Below, piece by piece: positions 17,762 through 32,700 of a stretch of DNA of 64,000 bases (positions within the stretch are counted from its first letter, which is position 1; every line of letters begins with the position of its first letter). The notes under the pieces are model-generated. The model ran no database searches, was not told the origin of the DNA, and worked only from the letters and a program-made list of their open reading frames with translations. Made by a program: the position numbers and the translations under genes. Source of the DNA: Aurantiochytrium sp. KH105 (Eukaryota; Sar; Bigyra; Thraustochytrida; Thraustochytriidae); NCBI GenBank assembly GCA_003116975.1, contig BGKB01000066.1:186001-250000 (forward strand). The letters are read 5' to 3'.

Positions 17762-20700
17762 CTACTCGCGGCTGCTCAAAAGCTCAAACCACTGGCGAAG
17801 TCCGTCGGCAAGAACCTCAGGCAGCGACTCCATATCCTTGAGAATCACATAAAGGGGAAACGGGTAGTCATCCAGGTAATTGCTCATTTTGACCTTGCCC
17901 TTGACGAAGCTCGCCTGACGCGTCGTCAGAATGCTTTCTTGGCCAGCAAACTCAACGATCACAAGAACAATCAGCACGCGTTGCGCCATCGCCTCGCGAA
18001 CCATGCGCTTGACTCGCTCGCGAGCTGCCGAGTCGAAACGACCATCAGAGATGAAAAACGCAAGCTGACGGAACTCTGTCGTTTGCCCTGACGCTGAGGC
18101 ATGAACTGCACCAAGGTCGTCCCGCGCGCGCTCGAACCGACGCAAAATTACCTGCAGACCTTCTTCGATCGAAGTCTTTTCCTGGTCGAATCTCACCTGC
18201 GAAACAATCGAAGCTCCGCTGTTGTCTGAAAAGGGTTGCGACAAATCATGGACCATGTCGACGCCGTCTCCAAAGCTCACAACGCCGACCTGGCCGACCT
18301 CAAGCTTGGTCAAGGCCTTGCTAATCGTCACCAAAGCCGTCAATGCTAGATCTCCGCACATGGCCATGGACTTGGAGTCATCAATCGCCAAGAGGACCTG
18401 GTACTCGCGCTTGCTTGGCTTGGTTCTCCGGAGCCAGATCTTATCCTTGCGAAATTGACTCGCAATGTACGGGATCACGCGGCGCATATTGATTCGCTTG
18501 CCGGTTCGGTAGTCACCACGAAGCTTCGAAGCCAGTGTTGGCTCCAGCAAAAGTCGGAGTTGCTCGCAAAGCCGCTGCGAGCTTTCATTCGTGTCGCCTG
18601 CCAGACGGCCCCAGCGCTCGCGATCAGCTTCGGACAGCTCCTCAAGCTTCACCGCCCTGCCAAAGGCATCCTCGTCATCCTCTGCGGCATTGTAATCTTT
18701 GCGTCGGGCGTCCGCCAGTGCGCCGCGCGCCTCCGCAACCTGCGCAGGAAGGTCCTTGTCGGTTTCGATTACGTGTCCTTGGTCGTCCTCATCCGCTTCG
18801 TTGTCCTTTTCGTCGTCAGAATGCGCGTCCTGTTCGCCGTCGCGGGCTTTCTCGTCGTTCTCTTCCGTCTCTCCATCGACCTCGAGACCGGTGCGCTGCC
18901 GCTTCTTGCGTGGTTTCGACGAATGCGCCTCGTTATCGTCCTTGGCGTCGTCGTTGCCGTCTGCGTCCTCGTCCTCCTCGTCCTCATCGGTCATCTTGCG
19001 CTTGCCTTCGCCTTGGTTTTCGCGCTCATCGTTTTCGTCCTCCATGGCATCCTCGCCAGTCTTTCCTTCGTCTTCCTTTGCGTCCTGACCCTCGTCTTCA
19101 TCTTCAGGAGGGAGACCTGCTTCATCGGTGGTATCCTGAGCAGAGGGCGCAAGAACTTGTGTCGTGGCTTCGGCTTTCGAGTCTGAAAACTCGTACGCGC
19201 GATCATCCGCATCAGCATCTTGTTCCTTGCCATTTTCCTCATCTTGCTGGTTGGCATCGTCCAAAGCCGCGTCGCTGTCTTCGCCATCGTCCTTGTCATT
19301 TTCATCCTTGCCTTCGTCGGCGAGCATCGAAAGACGTCTGTGCCAATGCTCCAATGCACTGCCAGCGTCTCGCCATGGATTCGGTCGCTCGCGCGCCTGT
19401 TGCTGGTCCTTGTGTTGATCTTGGTCCTGGCCTTCGTCTCCGTCGCGATCTTCGTCAAGCTGTGACTCGTCCTTGACCCAATCCTCGCGAGACGCATCTC
19501 CTTCGTCCTGAGGTTTGCCGCGGCTCGAACTTTGCTGTCCGGGGTCCTTCTCCTTCGATTCGGACTCGTCTTGGTCCTCGGCATCCTCTGCGTGCTGAGC
19601 CGCAGATTGAGCCGCATCTTGCTTGTCCTGATCGGCCTCATCGTCATTCTCGCCAGCCTTCGGAGCGTCTGTGCCAAACGCCCGGTCCTCCATCTTATCG
19701 TCCTCGTCTTCAGCGGCTTGTTCGGGGAGTTGCACGGGCTTTTCGCTCGGGTCTTCGTCCTCCTTTTCCTCGTCCTTGTCCTCCTCATCACCCTTGTCGC
19801 CTTCATCGTCGTCGGCTTCCTCTTTGCCTTGATTCTCTGTGCGATCCTGATCCGCCTGCTCGCGATCATTCTCCTCCGCATCGTTGTGGCCGGCATCATC
19901 ATCCTTGGCCTCAGCGTCTGCCTCGGCGTCCTCCTCCTCCTCCTCCTCCTTGTCTTCGCCATCTTCGTCGGCACCATCGCTAAGTGCGCCGTCAACATCC
20001 ATTGCGCCATCCTCGCCTTCGTCTGCGCCTGCTTCTTCCTCGTCCTCGTCTTCGTCAATTTGCATGTCCTCGGGAAGATCTTCGACCTCATCGTTGCGAT
20101 CGTCCGGCAAGACTTGCTCCTCTGCATCTTCGCCAGTAACGTCTTCATCTTCGTCCTGCGCGACATCCATGTTGCGCTCCTCGACATTGTCGGCTTCGTC
20201 GACACGCTCAGGACCCTCGGCCTCGTCCTCGTCCTTGTCGCCCTTGGGATCCTGCTTGTTACGATCCTGCGAATCGTCGGGCTTTTCCTTTGGTTCTTGC
20301 TTGTCCTGGTCATCCTCTTCATCTTCTTCTTTCGCGCGAAGCTCGTCATTGCCATCGTCGCCTTGCATGGGAGCGTCCTTCTCGAAGCTTTCCGGCTCAT
20401 CATCCTTGCCTTCGTCCTCGCTGTCTTCGTCGTCCTCGTTCCACAGCTTTTCGTCGACGACATGCTCGTCCTCGCGGTCGAGATCGCCCATTTCTCGGTC
20501 AAGCTCTTCTTCGTCGTCCTCGTTGTTCTCTTCTTGATCCTCCTTTTGCTCGGGATCTTCCACATCAAAGATATCGCCTTCAAATTCGTTCTCCATCTCC
20601 ATGCCATCGTCGCCCTTGCGCTCGTCGGGCTTTTCGTCCTCCTTTTTGTCCTGGTCGCCGTCCTCTTGCTCCTTCTTTTGGCCCAAAAGCTGCTCTTCGT

Positions 20701-23700
20701 CCTCGATCTCGTCGGTGACGTCTTCACGGCCCTTGCCTTCGCCCATGCCGGTGCCCTCTCCTTCACCAAAAGCTTCGGCGTCTTCACCTTCGCCTTCTTC
20801 CTCCTCGTCAGGCGGCTTGCAAAACCCATTGCTTGCAAGGCTTCGGAATACGCGAAGCATGAGAAACTCGAAGCGCCCCAAGTGTGCAAGAAACTCCACG
20901 CTCTGCACTTCCAGAGCTCGCACCGTAGCCTCCACCTGGGCCACAAAGTTCGACGCAAGATCCACGAGCGCGCGAAGTCCGCGTGACGAGCGCTCGTCGA
21001 GCCCACCGTCGCAGAGGGCAGTCAAGCAGTCGCGAGACGCTGCGCCAACCATTGTTGCCAGCTGCGTGACTCTTGTGCTCTTGAGTAAAGCCAGCTGCCG
21101 CTGGTGCTGTGCCACAATTCCGGAGGCTTGCGATTCATCCGACGTTTCTGTAAACGGAAGCAGCTCCGATCGCACATCCTGCATGATCACGAGAGCCAAC
21201 TCGACAACCTCGTCGACGGATGCTGGCGCGGTCTGCTGAGACTGCTGAGACTGCCGCGAGGCCTTTTCCTTGTCGTCTTCCTGTGACTTGGCCGCTCGGT
21301 GCGCTTGTCCTTGCTCGTGTGTCGATGCCAGCGACGAGGCAGACAAGATGCTTGCGCCAAAGTCGTCGCCCGTCGCCACGAGTTCGCGAACGTGAGCAAC
21401 AACCTCGCGAAGGACTTGGGATGGAAGCCCGACGTGCTCGAGACCACCAGCAAGATCCGAAATGGCGCTTTGCACATCCCGCAGAACCTCTGGCAGCTCT
21501 TCCAGATGCTTGGTCTCATCGTGCGTAAGGCACAAATGGCCGAGACCGGGGCTCACGAGCGCCTGTGCCCGTGCCACACGGTCCGCAAGCGTACGGACAG
21601 CCACAGCACCATCGCCCTCAGCATGACTGCGGAGGTCGCTCAGTGTGGATAGCTTGCCAAGCATCGAGGAGGCGCCTCGTGCGCGAAGATATGCACTCAC
21701 TTCGTCTGCACCTGGTTGCGCCGCCAAGACCCGGAGGAAGTCTGCCAGTTCTACTACGTTGCCTTGCAAGGCCTGAAGCATTTCCACAAGCCGCACATGG
21801 AGCTCGACACCTGCTTCGTCGAGCCTGGCGCTGCTCTGCGCAACACGCGCGAGATCAGCAGCAGCTTGCCGCAACGCCAGCCGCCCGTCCACGTGCAAAG
21901 CCAGCGCCTCACGCTGGTCAACCATGATTTCCATGGCATGCTCACAAAAGCGAAGACCACGTTGCATTTGCATACGCGGAAGATCTGCCGAAAGCGCGCC
22001 CGAGACAATGTTAACACGGAGACGCTGGAGCTGCGCGAGGTCCTTGTAAAAGTCACGGTCCGATCGAGCAAAGAGCGCCGTGGCGGACGACGGCATGCCG
22101 ATTTTCTCCAAATCCTGCACCACGATGGGGCGCATCGAAAAGAGCTTCAGAGAGGTGCCACTGTTCTTTTGCTCGTCCTCGCCGATAGCGGCAAACAGCA
22201 TGGCATTATCAGCGCGTGCCTGTGAGAGACCTTCCTCACGAAGCGCGCGAAAGAAGTCGACCACCGCACGCTGCTTGGCACTTTGGGGGGCCTTGCCGGT
22301 TCGTAGGCTCTTGATGCGATCAATGACGGCCTCATTCATAGCGGCTGCGCGCGTTAGATCCTGTCGCCAAGCCTCGCTTGAAAGCGCACGTGCCACGACC
22401 TTGCGCGCGATCGTCTCCGTTTTAGTGGTCAGCTTGGGCAAGCGCAGCCCATAGCCACCCGGCGTGTCCATAAATGAGCTCGACACGTTCTCGCCGAGAG
22501 CCTCAGAGGGACTTGCCTTCACGCTTGCAAGAGACAGCTTGCCGACCGCAGGAAGGCGGGCCGTGTCAATGTCGTCCATCTCAACGAGGATTGCCTCGCC
22601 TTCGCCCGAACGGGGTTCCGTTCGCTTACCGACGCGACTGTCAAGCACGTGCTCAATCGTTTGGTAAGCAGGTTGCGCGAGAATCTCGTCGACGTCACCA
22701 GAGAGCTTGTGCAAAAGACGATGCGTCTTCTCTGCGCTTACCTTGAGCGCATAGTAGTTGCGGTCATCCCACTTGGCCAGCTTGACTTGATCTTTGAGCT
22801 TCTGCTTGATCGGCACGCGCTGGCGATCTGCCGTGGCACGAATGTCCGCAATCCACTGCGCATAGTATCGCTCAAGATGCCAAAATTGGTGCTCCATTAC
22901 CGTCAACGTCTCGTCCGCAGAACCAGCGTCTCCGTCAGCTTCGCGTGCTTCGCGTTTGCGCCGCAAAAGCTCGCCCAATGCCCCAAGCATACGAAGCCGC
23001 GTTTCAAAGCAACCAAGCGTGGCAGTGCGAGCGAATTGGTCCATCGTCGAGAACAACACATCCGCAACTTCGGCGCTTTCTAGTTCACCAGTGACGAGTG
23101 AGTACGTCTCGTAGAACCACAGCTTGGCCTCGTCCTGAGACGCACGCGCGCGTTGCTCCAGCAGATAGGGCCAAGAGCGGAGCTCGAGCTTACGCCAACG
23201 AACCACAAGTCGTACAAAAGGTGCCGTAAAGCCACGAATGCTCACGTCCTTGTGCGCTACCATCTCCCAGTCGTTGGCGATGCGCAAAAGGGTTTCAATA
23301 CCTACCAGTGCGCGCATTAGCGGGCACGTCAGCGGCAGTTCGCGGAGCCGCATCGTCAACTTGGCAAGCTGCAGCAGGGGCGCATTATCCGGCCAGCTGG
23401 CGAGGAGCTCGTCCAGCTTTGCAGAAAGTTGAATGAGCGGTACCTCCAACAACGCGACCTCCTCCACAAAGCTGTCTTGGTTCAGGTTCTTCTTGACCGG
23501 TACCACCTCGCCAAGATCGACTGTGACATCCTGAGGCTCGTCTGCCAATGGCGCGAGTTTTACGCGACGCTGGCAGTCCTGGGTGCCGAGTGCCAGAGCC
23601 AGCACATGGGCACCAAGGATTCCTCCACGACTTTCATCGACGCCAAGTTCCAGAGGATCCGCAAAGATACCGGCAGCATGGTAGCCAACACCAAGATATG

Positions 23701-26700
23701 CCTCTGCGACGCGAAGCAGAGGCTGAGGCGCAGTCGTACCGCGATTACGCATCGACGAACCCATCAAGAGTAAAGATACCACGCGATCGACGATGGCCAC
23801 ATACGATTTGTGGTCCAAGCCTTCGAGCCTTGCCGCACTATTTTCGTCATCGCCGTCCGCATTCTCGCCCTCCACGTCACTCCCATTTCCGTCATTGCCC
23901 ATGTCCTGGTCATCTCCGACAGCCAACTCATCGAGGTCCTCCAAGACCTTTTTGGCTACGCGATCAAACTCCTCATGAAAGTCGGGAAACATCTCGCGAA
24001 AGGAGGCCTCTTCCTGCGCCTTGATTGCTTCTGGCGTACCAGCAGCAAGATGCTCGCGAGTTTTGTACTTGAAAGTTTGGTTTGCCTCCTCCTCGCGCAC
24101 TTTGCGTTCGCGCTTTTCCGTGAGAAACTCTTCCGTAAAGGCTGCGAGAATATTAGAGAGCGTGCTCCATGCGTCGGATGCGCCGAGTTTTGGCTCATTC
24201 TCCCCGCCGCGGTTCTTGCGGTTCTGCGACTGACGCGCTTGCAGCAGCGTTGAGGCGCGCGCAAAGACTGCCTCCAACATGCGGGTCCACGTGCGTTTGC
24301 TGACCATATCGCGCGTCTCCACGAGTGTGGACTGAAGTGCGTCGAGAGGGTCCCCAAAACGAGTGTCTGCAATTCCAACCGCTGTTGATGGGAAAGCGCC
24401 AAGCACACGACGAACTTCGCTGAGCTTTTCTGCGCGACGCGCGGCTTCGGAGCCACGTCGAGCCTCGACACCAAGAACCCGCAAACCGTGCTGCAGACGA
24501 CGAAGCGAGACCTGCACGGGCCTGACGACATCTTCGTAGCCCTGGAAATCGCGATCCAGGCTCGCGCAGAGCTGACGACACGCTTCCAACAACATATCTT
24601 CCTGCATATCGGCATCCTGAGCGCGCATTTGTACTGCGCGGACAATACCAAGAACACGGTCAACCGCGCCAATTGAGGTGTTGAACTCAAAGACTGCCGC
24701 ATGCAAAGCTGGGAAGCCTGCCTCACCGCTCGACGGTCGATGGACAACTTGCTCATGGAGCTGAACAATCTCTTCTTGCAAGGCCCCATTGCGAGCCAAC
24801 AAGCCTTCATGCGCATGAGCCAGAGGTCCAAAGGCACGGCCTGTGACGCAGTCATTTTCGCGACGGACTTCGAGCTCGCGCGCGATCTCCCGGCGCGCGC
24901 CTTCAGCACGAAGAAGACGTACTTGCGGCTTGAGGCATGGATCGACAGCAGAGTTCGGCGAGAGCACGTGAAGTCGGAAAAGAGCTAGCATCGTCGAGGC
25001 AAGCGCAATGTCTTGTCGCGCAACGCCCGAGCGAAGCGTTGAGAGCGCCGATCGAAGCGTGCAGTCCACGAGATGAGAACCAAGAGCCCCAAGCTTCTCG
25101 TCCAAGACATCAAGCAGAGCGCCAAAAACGGCCTCGGCATCGTCTGCAAAGCTTTTACCGAGGATTCGCGACTCCAGCAAGTCAAGCGATGCCGAGAAAG
25201 AGCAAATGACGCGCAGCGTCGAGAGGAGCTCTCGCGCGAAGAGGCGCCGTTCATCACCGAGAACCTCTGCCACCTCGGACTGGCGAGCGGCAGAATTACC
25301 ATTAGACTTCTCACTCTTCTCTGCGAAAGTCGTCTCGCTGAGGAGATGTGCAAATAGAATCTGAAGCTGTCCCAAGCGCATCGCACGATCGCGGATGGAG
25401 ACGGTTTCCCCAAACGGCGTCGTCGACCGGTCTCGAGGCTGATTTCTGTCCATACCGACACCGCTTCCGCGCACGACGCGAAAGATGACGAGACTTGCCA
25501 CATCCTGGACCAGACGGGGCACGCCCGCGCTTAGAGTGTCGGCAAAGACGTCGATCTCCACAAAGGGGGTCCACGCCTTTCTCTTGAACATAAACTTTGC
25601 AAGGTCCTCGCGAATGTGTGCACTGGCGTCTGCATCGATGCTCTCTCTCGAATTGAAGGTGGCTCCGGAAATGGCCTCGTACAGACCATGCAGGAGGTCA
25701 AGCTCGAGGTTTTCGCACGGAGCCCCCGCGTCACGACGCAGGGCAAGCTCCTTGAAAGGCACAATCAAATGCGGTGGGAGCGACGAAGCCTCGAGGGCGT
25801 ACCCGAGAATGTCCTCCGCAGATTGCACGTCAAACGCGCCCGGCGTGCCATCCTCGTTGCGAGAAAAGGCTTCTGCGCACAAACGGAGCAGCGCACGGCA
25901 CGCCCAGGCGTCCATCAAAGGTTGGAGCTGAACAAAGCCCCAACCCCGACTGGCTTCCGGAGCCTGTCCATGGAGCGACTTGCTCAGCTCAGGATCGGCG
26001 AGCTGACTCATGTCCTCTGCGGACATCAATGACCAGGTGTCCACTGCGCCCAGCATCTTATACTCTGTGTTCGCCCGTTGCACCAAGGTCTGCTTGCCCT
26101 CGAGCGTGCGAGAGATGCGCTGCACGATGCCATCTACAGCTGCGGCACTCTCCTCGAGCGCATCCGAACTGGAAGCTCGTTGTGCGTTTGCCCAGCGAAT
26201 CGCACACGCCGCATCTACGAGCGTGTGTCGCTGGGCCGCAGTCATGAGCAGTGCCAGGTGACCAGACTCGAGCGCATCCCGGAACGAAGTTGCCGCGTCC
26301 TGGAGCCAACTGCGCCTCGAGAGATCCACAACCTTGACAAGAGACTCAAAGAGGTCCGCTGACCTCATGGGTCGTGGCTGACCACACTGTCTCCAGAGAT
26401 CCCGGGCCAAGCGCACCTCATCCTGAGCACCATTTTGACCCCTCCCGTTCGTTGTCGTGCCGCAAAAAGCCACGAAGCAGTTGCTGCTGCGCACACCAAG
26501 AGCCCGATCCGTTCGTTTGAAAGCATGTTCCAAGTCCTGTGCGGCCCTGCGGACCATCTCATCTTCCTTCAGTCCTTCGCGCACAAGCTTGCTTGCTTTC
26601 GCTGCAGCTCGAGCCTCCAAGGAGACTTTACCCACAGCGTGTTGAAGCGGCGATGCGTCCTTTGAGGTCCACTCGACATGGACTTGACAGAGAATCCGCA

Positions 26701-29700
26701 TCATATTAGCATGAATTTCCACCACACCACGAAGTTGCATCAAAAGCGCATCGCGTACGTCGGCATCGACACGATCACACTGGCCAAGCAACGACGTGGA
26801 AGCCGCTTGCACAAATTTCTCGAGTGAGCGCAAAAGAACAGGGAGAACGGCCGCGCCGGGGACGCGCAAGTCCGCCTTAGACAGCTTGCCGCGATCGCAG
26901 AGCTCGACAGCGTCAAGCAAAGACTGAACATTTTCCATGATTGCACTTCCGGCCCCATCTCCAGAGCCGAGCTTTGGCAATTTTGCTTCCGCAATGTGAG
27001 AACGAATCCACAAGGAGACAAGTAAACGAACAATGTGTCCTTGCGCCACAGCCGGCTCATCGACGAGGCAAGCATCAAACGTCTGAGGTTCAAGAACGGA
27101 GGGCATCGAAGTCTCCTTTTCCATGGATGCAACGAGGTTGTTGTACCTTTCTTGCACCGCCACGACCAAATCGCTTGCCTCTTGACTTGTGGCTTGCGCA
27201 AAAGCTGTGCGGAGACTCCAGTCCGAAGATGAAGCCGCGTGAATAAAGTGCGCAATTGCAGCACGCGCCGCGCTCGCCTTACTCTTATCATCGTTTGACT
27301 CCACAGTCCGAGTTTCCGACGCGGGCGTCGCATATTGTAACGTTTGCGCAAGCGCGGCGCCGGACTGGAGTACCCCGAGGAGACGGGCGTCGCCATCGCC
27401 CAGAATGGGAGCGCACGCCCACGGAAAGCGACTTGTATTGAGTGCAAGTGTGGAGTCCGTAATGTTACCGGCGGCTCGCGCAACTGTTGCGTCCCAGGGC
27501 ATTGCCACATCGAAGCATGCCTCGAAGCTGAGTCGGAGTGCCTCGTCAGGTCGCGATCCGCAGACCGAGAAACTGTCAAAGGTACGGTACATCTTGGCCC
27601 AACGTACAAGCGAACTCGGCGTCGCCACTTCAGTGCATGCACGTTCAGAGCTCTCTGCAAGGACCGAAAAGGCACCTAGCATGCACATGGCCGCCTGCGT
27701 TGAAATTCCGAGATGCGCCAGTGCGCGCTCGGCATCTCCAGACGCGAGCGTGGCCCCCCATGAAGGTGATAGGAGCGCAATTTCTACACAGCGATTTCGC
27801 ATGGCACGCGACACCTCGCCAAAGGCCGGATCAGCTACAAGAAAGATCCGAAAATCCTTGTGAGGACGGATGATACGCGGCTTGCCGTTCACCATACCGC
27901 ACTCGTTGATCATGAGCTCGCCACCCATCTCCAGCACCGGATTAAGACGATCTAACACTGTGGGATTGCACAGGTTTGCGTTGTTCAGAACCACCCAGTC
28001 ACCTCGCTCCATTGCGCGGACCAAGGTGCCGTCAACCCATTCAAAGGCTCCTAACAAAGAACCTGATTTGGACGCCGCCAGCTCGGCCTCCCATTCCGTT
28101 TTCAAGCGGGAAAGATCCGAGCGGTAGACCTCCAAGTGAAGAGGTTCCAGACCATACGGATTGGACTCGTCTACAACTTCGCCGAGGTCAGCAAACATAG
28201 CGTCAAGCTCTGCGCGAGGGAGAAGCTCGGGGCCATGAACGAGCAAATGGCGATGGGCCTCAAGTGTCTCTGCGCGCTGCAACGCATCTGCATTCATGCT
28301 TTCATCCCCGAGGACCACAAGATGGCGAAGAGTGTTGCAGCACACTGCCGTCAACCCAGTGCGAAGTTCGCGGACCTTTCGGTCGAGATCGACCTGCTCA
28401 AAGCACCCCAAGAGTTCTGTAGAGTCGGTGGAGCTTGTCACGGCAAACTCGTGCAATCGACGTCCGCAAAGTTGGGCGAAGGCACGAAGGATTGCCGTCT
28501 TGCCGGTCCCGCTTGCTCCGAGCAAGAGCACAGGCCACTGTTTGTCAACGCAATGCGCAATATGCTCGACCGTGGGCAGCGCGCTGCGAGGGATGAACCC
28601 TGTCGGCAGCTCTGCCTCGTCACAAGCGGTGCGCTGGTTGCTCGTGTACGGAGATCGCGCTACCCTTGCGGCGCCTACAGAAAGACTTGTTCGTGACGTC
28701 CGCAGCTCGATACGGCGCTGAGACCATGCAGCGCCAAAATGCTCTGCAAATGCCGCGCGCATCTTTTCGCGATCCTCCTCAGTGCGGAGACGATCAAAGT
28801 ACACGAGGCCAGCGTGACGAACAATCGCTGCCTCCATGTCGACTGCGCCGGCGCACAGTTCGCACAAGCGAAAAATGTCACGAAGATTAAACTCCCACGG
28901 TGCACCTGCGCGCGCATATTTCATCGTCTTGATGGTGTCATGCACAATGGAGCTATTGAAGGCAATGAGGCGGTCCGCAAGCGCACGATCCATCTCTGGG
29001 TACATTTTGGACACAATAAATCCGTAATCCTCGTCGGTGAGCTGCTGCACAAAGACCTTGGTGAATCGGTTCAAAAAACTCTTGGGCAGACCCTTTCTTC
29101 CGCCGCCTTGCTGCACCGGGTTCTGTGCCGCGAACACCCGAAAGGATGGCGGGCAATGAAAAGACTGGTTTAGCTCTGGCACGTACACAGTGCCTCGGTG
29201 ATCGAGACATGCGTTGAGGCCTTCGAGTACCGACTGGGATGCCAGATTCAATTCATCGAGCAGGACCCAGTCTCCTGCCTTGAGAGCAGCGAGGAAAACG
29301 CCATCGCTCCAGGTAAATTTCGCTCCCGAGGAGACCTTGTCCGCGACAGCACCTTCCTCGGTCGAGTTGGCCGCAGCGGGAATATCAGACCCAATTAGAT
29401 CAGCAAAATCTGTCTGCTCCGAAAGGTTGATGCGTACGAGGCGATGACCCGATCGTTTCGCAAGAGAGTCAATGAGACTGGTCTTACCAACGCCAGGGCT
29501 ACCCTCCAATAGGATGGGGCGCTCCAGCTGCATGGCGCGAAGAACTCGTGCAAGGTTTTCCGAGGTCGTCGGCGCATCAAGGGCGTACCCTACGCCGTCG
29601 GAGCCAGACAGAGTGTCACCCACAGGGCCACGCGAGATATAAAAGGGATGCAAACCAAAACGCGAGTCCAAATCTTCCTCGGTTCTCATGTGCACGACGG

Positions 29701-32700
29701 CTTCATCGGACACAGCGCCACTAACGCTCATTTCCCCAGAAGGGCCCAATTTGCGCATCATGGGAGCGTCACGGGTTTTCTCCACGAAAAAGCTTCGAAG
29801 CAAGAGATCATCCTTCTCGCGCACCGCAACCTGGGTGTCCAGAGGCACGAGTTCAAGGAGAAACGCGCATGACTTTGCACGAAGGCTACGGCAGCTTTCC
29901 TCGGAAACGCCCGAGCCCAGACCAAGACCATCGAGGAGGACGAGGCCCGCGCCATGAAGAAACGACGTCCATGGCTCAATGTTTGCAGTTTGTGTGACGT
30001 GCACCATGAAAGCGGCCCAGGAAATGAGATCACGAAGGGTGAGCTGAATGAGCGCGTGGTCATTCTGTGCGGGCCCATTAAACCACGTGTAAAAAGTAGC
30101 GAGGGCCTGCGCGAGAGCAGAGCGGGCCTCTGCATCCTTCATTCCCGCCGACGCTGCAACCACGTTCAGATGCCGCTGCAAAATGAGAACAAGGTCGGCC
30201 TCGTCATGCACGGGTGGGATCCAAATTTCTGTGAAGCGATTCCGAAGCGCGGGTGAAAGTTCGCGCTTGCCGTAATCACCACCCGGGTTCATTGTGGCCA
30301 AAATGCGAAAGGTATCGTGTGCGATGATCTCCTCTACTTGATCGCCGCCCCGCTCAGCAAGAAAGAGCGTGCGGGAAGGCTCGAGAACACTATTGAGTCG
30401 CTCGAGCACGGCATCCTCGGCCAGCGAAAGTTCGTCGAGCAAGAACATGTCGCCCTTTCGCATGGAGTCAATCAATGGACCGTCCTGCCATTCAAAAAGG
30501 GCTCTGTAGCGCCGCACGAGTGAAATGATCTCTTGAAGAGCAGCCCGGGAGTCCTCGGATGCATCTGCCAAAGAGTTCACCCGAGACGTCGCGCGAGACT
30601 CGAGCTCATCAAGGCTCGCGCACGAGTCGCGATCCCAGCCATGTGCTGACGCGAGCTCCCAAGCACGCGTTTGGAGCTGGTTCTTGTTGCGCATCGGCCG
30701 CAGACTACCGAGAATATCAGCCGTGTCGGTGTTTTGGTGACAATTGAGAATTTGCAGAGCCAGATCCGCCTCGATGGCAAGCATCTGGCACACGGTGGTT
30801 TTGCCGCATCCTGTTTCGCCAATGAGAAGAGCGGGCTCCTTCACCTCGAGGCAGCGTCGCACAAGGGCGTAGGTTCGCCGCATGGCGCGCGTTGGGACAA
30901 CCTTGCTCACGCCCTCGGCCTGTGCGCGTTCTCCGGAACAACCTGCAAATGCTGTGCCTTCCCCAGCAGGGTACAAGAGGGCATCCGTGAGTTGTGTCTT
31001 GCAGCGCTTTTCAATCACGCCCTGCACGATTCTCTTGTCAGCATCCGACCGGACGCGGTCACCGAGAAGACGAAAACCCTCGACGGCAAGTTCCTCGTAA
31101 GTCGTTGGATTCCGATTAGCCCAACGCAAAAGGTCACGCGGGGTAATGAAGCCTTCCTTGCCAGCAAAAAGTTTACTCTGCTGACGGTGCATTTGCAAGT
31201 CCGTCATCACATTGACCAAGACTTTGCAGAAAGTCGGCGCGAGCGCGCAGCGTTTGTTCAAGATCGTCTCCAGCTCCTTTGTCGGGATCTCGCCCACATG
31301 CAGCTCGAGAAAACGGTTCCTAAACGCGCGCGAAAGCATCTTGCGGCCGCCGTAGAGACCCGGCGGGTTCTGCGTCGCGAAAAGCATAAAGTTCGGATGC
31401 GGCTTGACGACTTCTTGGGTTTCTGGAATAAATACCTCGCGGTTGTCGTCCAGAAGACGATTCAAAGCCTCGAGGACTTCGGAAGGCGCAAGGTTCAGCT
31501 CGTCGAGCACAATCCAATAGCCATTCCGCACGGCCTCCACCAGGGCACCCTCGCGAAAGACGAGGTTGCCCCTCTCGTCGCTCACGTAGGAACCCATGTA
31601 CTCCTGCAGGTCGGTATGTTCGTGATTATTAATACGAACACACTTGTAGCCTGCCTTCGCCGCCAGGTAGGACACCATGGTGGTTTTGCCGCTACTTGTG
31701 GGTCCTTGAAGCAACACGGGATACTTTTGCGCTGCGATCGCTCGCGCAAGCGCCTGAATATTGCGCAAGACAAGGGGTGTCTCCACAAAGGAGGAAATAA
31801 GGTTCGAAGCCGCCCGGTCCTCGGCCGCTGCCTCGAGCTTGAGGGCTTCTGCCGCTGGGCTGGACTCGGGCATTGCGTCTGCGGCTGGACGGGTCAAGCG
31901 CGGGCCCTTGAGAAGCCAGAACTTGTCACAGAGAATGTAGTTGTCGCGCGTGCTCTTCGTTCCTGGGCAACGAGGGGCGCTCTCCAAGGCCTTGGCACTA
32001 ACATCAGCAACAAAGGTCTTCTTCAGCAGTTTGGACATGGCCTTGAGCGACTTCTCGTTGAGAAGAGTCGCAAAGGTCATGACGAAGCTCTCGTATAGCG
32101 CACGTGCAAGGCCAAAGCCTTTGGTGAGAAGAACTCTCGTCGTGAGCAGGGCGCGGCACAAGGTCCGCAGACTGTACCTTGGCGGCTGATTGGCACCATC
32201 CAGCAAGGTCTGCTCGTTTGCACGCTTGCGCGCCGTAAGGTAAAGGTCGACAATTTCATGCACGGGCGGATTGGGAATGTCGTCCAAATAGAGCCCGACG
32301 ACGAGCTGAAGATCGGCAGCATCTTCGACCTCGTCGACGAAAAGCTCGGTAAAGCGGCTCCGCAACGCCGGTGGAAGGTCACGCTTGCCCACGTCGGTGG
32401 CTGGATTCATTGCTGCAAAGATGCGAAAGTCTGGATGGCGCTCCACGCGCTCCAGATCGCCTCTTTCCGTGAGGGACAGCGTGCCGTCTTCGTCATCGAG
32501 AAGAGCACTCAAACGCTCGAGCGTCTCGCCGCTTGCGAGGTTGATCTCATCGAGGAGTACCCAATCTCCGGCCCTAATGGCCTTGACAAGTGCACCTTCC
32601 TCAAAAGAGAAGGCGAAGCTGTTTTCAACACGTTTACGCTGTCGCTCAAAGCGATATGCTTCGGCACGAAAGTCCTCCCAGATTGCCTCGCGTTCAGCGA

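Noticed and set aside
18455-20986. Long hydrophobic open frames on the + strand (over 480 codons)
   Set aside because: They are the antisense of midasin's Asp/Glu/Lys-rich region. Reverse complements of acidic codons read as Val/Leu/Ser, which mimics membrane proteins.
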